The notes below the pieces were generated by a model that saw only the letters and a program-made list of their open reading frames with translations, did no database searches and was not told where the DNA came from. Shown here in pieces: positions 5,731-9,209 of a DNA stretch of 9,209 nucleotides. The stretch's first letter is position 1; the number at the start of each line of letters is the position of its first letter. Location: positions 1 to 9,209 of the forward strand of contig JAEWYG010000009.1 in assembly GCA_023395755.1 (NCBI GenBank). Direction: 5' to 3'. The stretch comes from Actinomycetes bacterium (GTDB lineage Bacteria; Actinomycetota; Coriobacteriia; Coriobacteriales; Eggerthellaceae). Position numbers and translations under genes: made by a program.

Positions 5731-7548
5731 TTACGCAGTAAACGCAGCGGCGTTCTTGCCAGCAATGCGGCCGAACGTGTAGATGTCAGACATGGAGCAC
5801 GATCCCAGGCGGTTCGTACCCATCTTGTGACCAGCTACCTCGCCAGCAGCGAAGAGACCGGGGATGGCTGTACCGGCACCATCGAGCACTTGCGCCTCGG
5901 TGTTAATGTGCAGGCCACCCATGGTGTAGTGTACGGCTGGCTTGTAGGACATAATGTAATACGGGCCTTCTTCAATAGGAATAAGCTTGGCGCGATAATT
6001 GAAATCGGTGTCCTTGCCGTCTTTGCAGAACTGGTTCCACTTTTCAACGGTCTTCTTTAGCTCTGCGGCATCGATTCCGAATGGTTCCGCAGCGCCTTCA
6101 AGCGTGTCAGATTTCACAATAACCTTGCGTGCTTCAAGATTTTCGTACTCGTCGGCATGAGTCTTTAACAGTCCAGTTTCGTCAGCCTCTTTCTGGTTGA
6201 ACAGCATATAGGCCTGACCATCGGTTTGCTTCTTAATGGCGTTCGACAACACGTCACGACGGTCTAGCTCCTCAACGAAGCGATCGCCTTCCTTGTTTAT
6301 CATGATAGCGCGGTCTTCCAAGCGCATATCACCCACGTAGAGCAGCGCGCCGGTTTGAGGATCGCATACCGGGTAAGTCTGAATGTACTCCATGTCGATG
6401 AGATTCGCACCGATTTTCTCAGCCATGGTGATACCATCTCCGGTAGCGCCTACCGAATCGGTTGACAAGATAGATTCATCCATGGCGGGGTTGTACTTCT
6501 TGCGCATCTCGAGATTCGACCCGAAGCCGCCTGCAGCCAATACTACCGCTTTGCACGCAACCGTTGCCTCTTCGCCAGTGATGCTGTTTTGTACCTTTAC
6601 GCCGGTAACAGCTCCGCTAGCATCTTTCACTAACTCCATAGCGCGCGTGTTGTCTACAAGCACAATCTCGTCTATTTCATTTACGCGCTTTGTTAGCTTG
6701 GAGGTCATTTCCGAACCACTGTGGGTGATGGGGATAATGGAGCGCTTGATGGTGTGTCCACCGAACTGCATAAGGTCGTGCTTCCATGAGATGCCGCCCT
6801 CAAACGTGAGCCATTGAGAGGCGTCGAGCGCGCCTTCGGCGATAACTTGTACCAGCGCAGGGTCTCCCTTGCTGTCGCCACCTACGAGCATATCTTTGGC
6901 AAGCGCATCGGGGGAATCGGCGATGCCTTCATGCTGCTGAATCCAGTTGCCCGGTACGGCCATCTCGCCGCCAGACAGTGCGGTGTCGCCGCCGCAAACA
7001 CCCATTTTTTCCATGAGTACAACGTTTTTTCCCTCGTTTGCGGCCGTAATGGCAGCCGCAAAGCCAGCACCGCCAGCGCCCACAACCACGACATCGGTGG
7101 AGGCGGGTAGCGATACCTCGCTTACGTATTCTGCCTTGTCTCGTTTCTTCCAATCACTAGATTTTTGACCGGCGGCGTCGAGTGCCTGAGCTACGGCCGA
7201 GGTGAAAGCCATGCTGGATAACGTGGCACCCGATACGGTATCAACGTTGAGTGTCTGGTTGTCTACGATAAGCTTTGAAAGGCGATCCATTGCTACATCG
7301 CCCATGCCAGGCGTCTCGCGCGAATCGAGTACGGTGATGCGATCGATTTTGCCGTCGGTTACCATAACCTCCACATTGAACGTTCCGTGCTTGCCCATGC
7401 CGCTGCCCACGCCCGCTGCGGACTTTGCGGATCCGGCACCACCTTCGTCCTTCTTGCCTGATGGTGCACATCCAGCTAAAGCCAAGGTGCCACCCACGGC
7501 GGCAAGCGCGCTGCCCGTTAAAAACTTCCTGCGTGATAATCCGGTCAT
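5731..7548 (-). CDS. Exported FMN/FAD flavoprotein reductase, urocanate reductase-like
   Basis: 605 residues. A twin-arginine signal (SRRKFL, 5-10) leads to a lipobox-like LALAGC (22-27), suggesting a Tat-exported protein lipidated at Cys27. An FMN-binding domain (about 52-125) carries the covalent flavin motif DTVSGAT (103-109), with Thr109 the likely ApbE target. A fumarate-reductase-type FAD domain follows, with VVVVGAGGAG (153-162) and a C-terminal HYTMGG / GLFAAGEVAG / TNRLG segment. Arg431, His540 and Arg580 fit the catalytic set. Where fumarate reductases have His in QxHP, this protein has Tyr392, and Asp407 lies 15 residues on; this is the UrdA pattern as I recall it, pointing to urocanate rather than fumarate. 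ATG 7548 has a perfect AGGAGG (7555-7560) 6 nt upstream; the frame stays open further upstream but without such a site. It is divergent from a LuxR-type regulator gene. Family is firm, substrate moderate. Confidence 0.93.
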   Translation of the reverse strand: MTGLSRRKFLTGSALAAVGGTLALAGCAPSGKKDEGGAGSAKSAAGVGSGMGKHGTFNVEVMVTDGKIDRITVLDSRETPGMGDVAMDRLSKLIVDNQTLNVDTVSGATLSSMAFTSAVAQALDAAGQKSSDWKKRDKAEYVSEVSLPASTDVVVVGAGGAGFAAAITAANEGKNVVLMEKMGVCGGDTALSGGEMAVPGNWIQQHEGIADSPDALAKDMLVGGDSKGDPALVQVIAEGALDASQWLTFEGGISWKHDLMQFGGHTIKRSIIPITHSGSEMTSKLTKRVNEIDEIVLVDNTRAMELVKDASGAVTGVKVQNSITGEEATVACKAVVLAAGGFGSNLEMRKKYNPAMDESILSTDSVGATGDGITMAEKIGANLIDMEYIQTYPVCDPQTGALLYVGDMRLEDRAIMINKEGDRFVEELDRRDVLSNAIKKQTDGQAYMLFNQKEADETGLLKTHADEYENLEARKVIVKSDTLEGAAEPFGIDAAELKKTVEKWNQFCKDGKDTDFNYRAKLIPIEEGPYYIMSYKPAVHYTMGGLHINTEAQVLDGAGTAIPGLFAAGEVAGHKMGTNRLGSCSMSDIYTFGRIAGKNAAAFTA

Positions 7549-7567
7549 GTAAGTCCTCCTTACGTTG

Positions 7568-7593
7568 GTCGACCGCATACGTTTGCGGCCGAC
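7568..7593 (-). promoter_or_regulatory. Leader hairpin next to the flavoprotein ribosome-binding site
   Basis: On the minus strand GTCGGCCGCA and TGCGGTCGAC form a 10-bp stem with one G-U pair and a 6-nt loop (AACGTA). The stem ends 7 nt before AGGAGG. The pairing is clean only as minus-strand RNA; the plus-strand version has an A-C mismatch, which fits a role in this leader. The loop sequence AACGTA recurs just after the stem (7561-7566), before the ribosome-binding site. A role in translation or stability is inferred. Confidence 0.45.
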
Positions 7594-7596
7594 GTG

Positions 7597-7623
7597 GCTG
7601 GCATCGATTGCTGCGGTGCCAGC
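7597..7623 (-). promoter_or_regulatory. Upstream leader hairpin / GCTGGCA inverted repeat
   Basis: GCTGGCA (7597-7603) and TGCCAGC (7617-7623) are perfect 7-bp complements with a 13-nt spacer, and two more pairs are possible inside. It could be a second RNA hairpin in the flavoprotein leader or a DNA inverted repeat. The same GCTGGCA word lies inside the palindrome at 7780-7792, which favours a protein site, but both readings remain open. Confidence 0.4.
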
Positions 7624-7703
7624 ACCCTCCCTTGCGTTTTTGCGTCGCGGTAAACCGCTTTGCTTGAACAAACGGAAGCCTATCATCTTGAAAAAAAGGA
7701 GCA

Positions 7704-7709
7704 ATTATC
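7704..7709 (-). promoter_or_regulatory. Candidate -10 box for the flavoprotein gene
   Basis: On the minus strand GATAAT matches five of six bases of TATAAT. No good -35 box lies 16-18 bp upstream; that space is filled by the TTAACCCTT repeats (7726-7745). This arrangement fits an activator-dependent promoter, with a leader of about 150 nt holding both hairpins. It was found by eye and is weak evidence alone. Confidence 0.35.
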
Positions 7710-7715
7710 CAGGGC

Positions 7716-7745
7716 GGTTAAATCCTTAACCCTTCATTAACCCTT
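7716..7745. promoter_or_regulatory. Candidate operator: tandem TTAACCCTT repeats plus an inverted half-site
   Basis: TTAACCCTT occurs twice (7726-7734 and 7737-7745), 11 bp apart start to start, which puts both copies on one face of the helix. An inverted GGTTAA (7716-7721) makes a GGTTAA-ATCC-TTAACC dyad with the first copy. The cluster covers the -35 position of the candidate minus-strand promoter and touches the -35 of the plus-strand one. It is a plausible site for the divergently encoded LuxR-type protein, activating the reductase gene and possibly controlling its own gene. Binding is inferred. Confidence 0.5.
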
Positions 7746-7771
7746 GCTTGATAAGGCTGTTTCGCTATGAT
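7744..7771 (+). promoter_or_regulatory. Candidate promoter of the LuxR-type regulator gene
   Basis: TTGCTT (7744-7749) and TATGAT (7766-7771, five of six matches to TATAAT) are 16 bp apart and point toward the regulator gene. The predicted start lies near 7778, giving a leader of about 70 nt. The -35 half overlaps the second TTAACCCTT repeat by two bases, which would allow autoregulation. It was found by eye only. Confidence 0.4.
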
Positions 7772-7779
7772 AAAACCGA

Positions 7780-7792
7780 TTGCTGGCAGCAA
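7780..7792. promoter_or_regulatory. 13-bp palindrome at the predicted regulator transcription start
   Basis: TTGCTGGCAGCAA is a perfect dyad around G7786. It lies right after the predicted transcription start of the regulator gene, a position typical of repressor operators. The single-base centre makes an RNA hairpin unlikely, so a DNA-binding site is the better reading. Confidence 0.4.
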
Positions 7793-7811
7793 CGGGGTGC
7801 AGACTGCGCCC

Positions 7812-7837
7812 AGTCGCAGGGCGGCTAAGTCGCAGGG
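7812..7837 (+). repeat. 10-bp direct repeat at the regulator ribosome-binding site
   Basis: AGTCGCAGGG occurs at 7812-7821 and 7828-7837, 16 bp apart start to start. The second copy supplies most of the AGGGAGG ribosome-binding site (7834-7840). CTGCG at 7804-7808 could pair with CGCAG in either copy (7815-7819 or 7831-7835), so alternative leader folds that expose or mask the site are possible. The stems are only 5 bp, so this may be chance. Confidence 0.35.
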
Positions 7838-7849
7838 AGGCGAAGTGGC

Positions 7850-9209
7850 GTGCAAGATTTCATAGAACGATGGAAGGGTGTATTCGGACGCGTAGCCGCT
7901 ATCCCACTTGTGTTTATGGGGGTAGGTGTTTATCGAGCCTGGCTTGCCACGTTCTTTCGCTACGATGCGTTCCCTACTATTGGCGTGTTTGATTACTTTT
8001 TGTTCGAAGGAGCAATTGGCGTCGTTTGCTTTGCGCTTGCTTTTGCCGCACGGAAAGTGATACCGCTGTGGTCGAACCGCGCCATCGGGCGCGCAGCGGC
8101 AGTGGCTATGGTGGGAGGTTCGGCGCTGGTTGTAGCGGCTTGTTTTGGCGTACAAAACGATATTATGAAATGGATCGGCCTTGTATGTGCCGGTGCAGGC
8201 TTAGGCGCACTTATTCTTATGTGGGCTGAGTTCTATGGATCACTGAATCCCATGCGAGTGGCCTTATACCACGCTATGGCTATTGCCTGCGGCGAAGCTC
8301 TGAAGTGGCTATTTATGGGAATAAATGCTTCCTATTTGGCTTTTTTTGCTGTGGTGCTGCCGCTGGTATCGCTTGCTTGCGTTAAGGCGAGCATGAGGCG
8401 TTTGCCATCGCATGACCTTCCTCAAAAGGCAAAGCAGGGCACGTCGTATGCGTTTCCTTGGAAGCCTATTCTACTCATGTCGGTGTGTACGTTCGCGGGC
8501 GGCTTTGGTACGCTTCCGGCTCAATCCTTGGTGACGGGTAATCTTGTTGGGGCGATGTTCGTGTGTGCCTTGGTGTTCTTTGGCGTACTTTCGGCTTCGA
8601 AGTGGTTTAACTTCGATACGATCTACCAGCTTGCTTTCCCCTTATTCATTATTGGCTTCTTGTTTGTAACCCCGTCGTTTGGTACTAATCCCGAAATCAT
8701 GGCTATGTGTTACGACGCAGGTTACACGATGTTGTCTATGTTTATCATGATCGTATTAAGTAGTATTACGTATCGCTTCGGTATCAGCGCCGTATGGATT
8801 AGTGGCATCGAGCGTGGAATTCGCTACATCGTTGAACTGCTAGGTTGGGGCCTTTTTGCCGTATTGTCATCGCATGCAAGTGAACAAACCACCTCGGTAA
8901 TTTATACGGGTGTTGTTATCGTTATGGTTATTATCTTTACGGCTATTCTATTCACCGAGCGTGGCTTATCTGCTCGCTGGGGTATTACCGTGTCGGGTGA
9001 CCCCCTTTCCGATGAAGACGGCCCCTCTTCTCCCCAGCTTGCCTTGCGTGTGGCCGACTTGTCGCGCTCTCACGACCTGAGTCCGCGCGAGGAGGAAGTG
9101 TTGCAGCTTCTGGCTCGACGCGAGTCGATGGCGCAGATCGAAAAGGATTTATTTGTAGCGCATGGCACTATCAAAGCGCATATTAGTCATATTTATCGCA
9201 AGCTGGATG
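7850..9209 (+). CDS. LuxR-family transcriptional regulator with a 12-helix membrane domain, 3'-partial
   Basis: The frame is open from GTG 7850 to the window end; 453 codons are visible and perhaps 10-20 are missing. GTG 7850 has AGGGAGG (7834-7840) 9 nt upstream. Residues 13 to about 368 form roughly 12 membrane helices with short loops (for example about 13-32, 45-67, 84-102, 108-127, 206-224, 229-248, 259-276 and 350-368), like a transporter-type sensor. A hydrophilic linker (about 370-407) leads to a LuxR/GerE helix-turn-helix starting DLSPREEEVLQLLARR (409-424), with GTIKAHISHIYRKLD (439-453) in the recognition-helix region. No receiver or PAS domain is present, so it should act as a one-component membrane sensor. 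Such regulators are common beside reductase genes in Eggerthellaceae. It is divergent from the flavoprotein gene, its likely target; the sensed compound is unknown. Confidence 0.9.
   Translation, partial: MQDFIERWKGVFGRVAAIPLVFMGVGVYRAWLATFFRYDAFPTIGVFDYFLFEGAIGVVCFALAFAARKVIPLWSNRAIGRAAAVAMVGGSALVVAACFGVQNDIMKWIGLVCAGAGLGALILMWAEFYGSLNPMRVALYHAMAIACGEALKWLFMGINASYLAFFAVVLPLVSLACVKASMRRLPSHDLPQKAKQGTSYAFPWKPILLMSVCTFAGGFGTLPAQSLVTGNLVGAMFVCALVFFGVLSASKWFNFDTIYQLAFPLFIIGFLFVTPSFGTNPEIMAMCYDAGYTMLSMFIMIVLSSITYRFGISAVWISGIERGIRYIVELLGWGLFAVLSSHASEQTTSVIYTGVVIVMVIIFTAILFTERGLSARWGITVSGDPLSDEDGPSSPQLALRVADLSRSHDLSPREEEVLQLLARRESMAQIEKDLFVAHGTIKAHISHIYRKLD

Noticed and set aside
6383..6817. Plus-strand open frame of 144 codons opposite the flavoprotein gene
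   Set aside because: It lies wholly inside a well-supported flavoprotein domain on the other strand and has no recognisable product.
5731..7548. Soluble fumarate reductase as the specific call
   Set aside because: The His that contacts the fumarate carboxylate in the QxHP motif is Tyr392 here, so a plain fumarate reductase label is not supported.
7691..7697. A7 tract (T7 on the minus strand) as a terminator
   Set aside because: No stable GC-rich stem immediately precedes it on the minus strand, and it lies inside the likely leader of the flavoprotein message.
7549..7704. In-frame N-terminal extension of the flavoprotein (to a TTG at 7704)
   Set aside because: The frame is merely open. A perfect AGGAGG 6 nt before ATG 7548 and a twin-arginine signal starting at residue 5 fix the start; the extension would bury the export signal.

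Overview
The window (about 53% G+C by eye) looks like an anaerobic-respiration locus from a Coriobacteriia bacterium, most probably Eggerthellaceae (Eggerthella, Slackia or Adlercreutzia type). The basis is the gene mix rather than any taxonomic marker: a molybdopterin oxidoreductase with ferredoxin and DmsC-type subunits, a TorD chaperone, NapG/NapH-type ferredoxins, an exported FMN/FAD fumarate-reductase-like flavoprotein, and a divergent LuxR regulator with a large multi-spanning membrane domain. The genus cannot be named; G+C is lower than in Eggerthella lenta. No rRNA, tRNA, CRISPR array, insertion sequence or phage gene is visible.

Region 1 (1-5600, plus strand) is one dense operon-like block of six genes. 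It holds the C-terminal 548 residues of a molybdopterin catalytic subunit (5' end outside the window), a four-cluster ferredoxin subunit, a DmsC-type membrane anchor, a TorD-family maturation chaperone, a Tat-signal NapG-like ferredoxin and a NapH-like membrane polyferredoxin. Genes are 1 nt apart or overlapping, except for a 135-nt gap with two hairpins before the chaperone gene. Together they would pass electrons from menaquinol to an unidentified terminal acceptor at the molybdenum site. Two quinol-linked modules (DmsC type and NapGH type) sit in one block, which is unusual.

Region 2 (5601-5730) is a convergent intergenic stretch with a 17-bp-stem hairpin serving both strands as terminator and a second hairpin behind the minus-strand gene.

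Region 3 (5731-7548, minus strand) is a 605-residue Tat-exported, probably lipid-anchored flavoprotein with an FMN-binding domain (covalent attachment motif) followed by a fumarate-reductase-type FAD domain. Its active-site residues (Tyr392, Asp407, Arg431, His540, Arg580) match, at near-constant spacing, those I recall for urocanate reductase UrdA, so urocanate to imidazole propionate is a serious candidate reaction.

Region 4 (7549-7849) is a 301-bp divergent control region with tandem 9-bp repeats one helical turn apart, a 13-bp palindrome, candidate promoters both ways and two leader hairpins. Region 5 (7850-9209, plus strand) is a LuxR-family regulator with about 12 predicted membrane helices and a C-terminal helix-turn-helix, cut by the window end. 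It probably senses a compound at the membrane and controls the flavoprotein gene.
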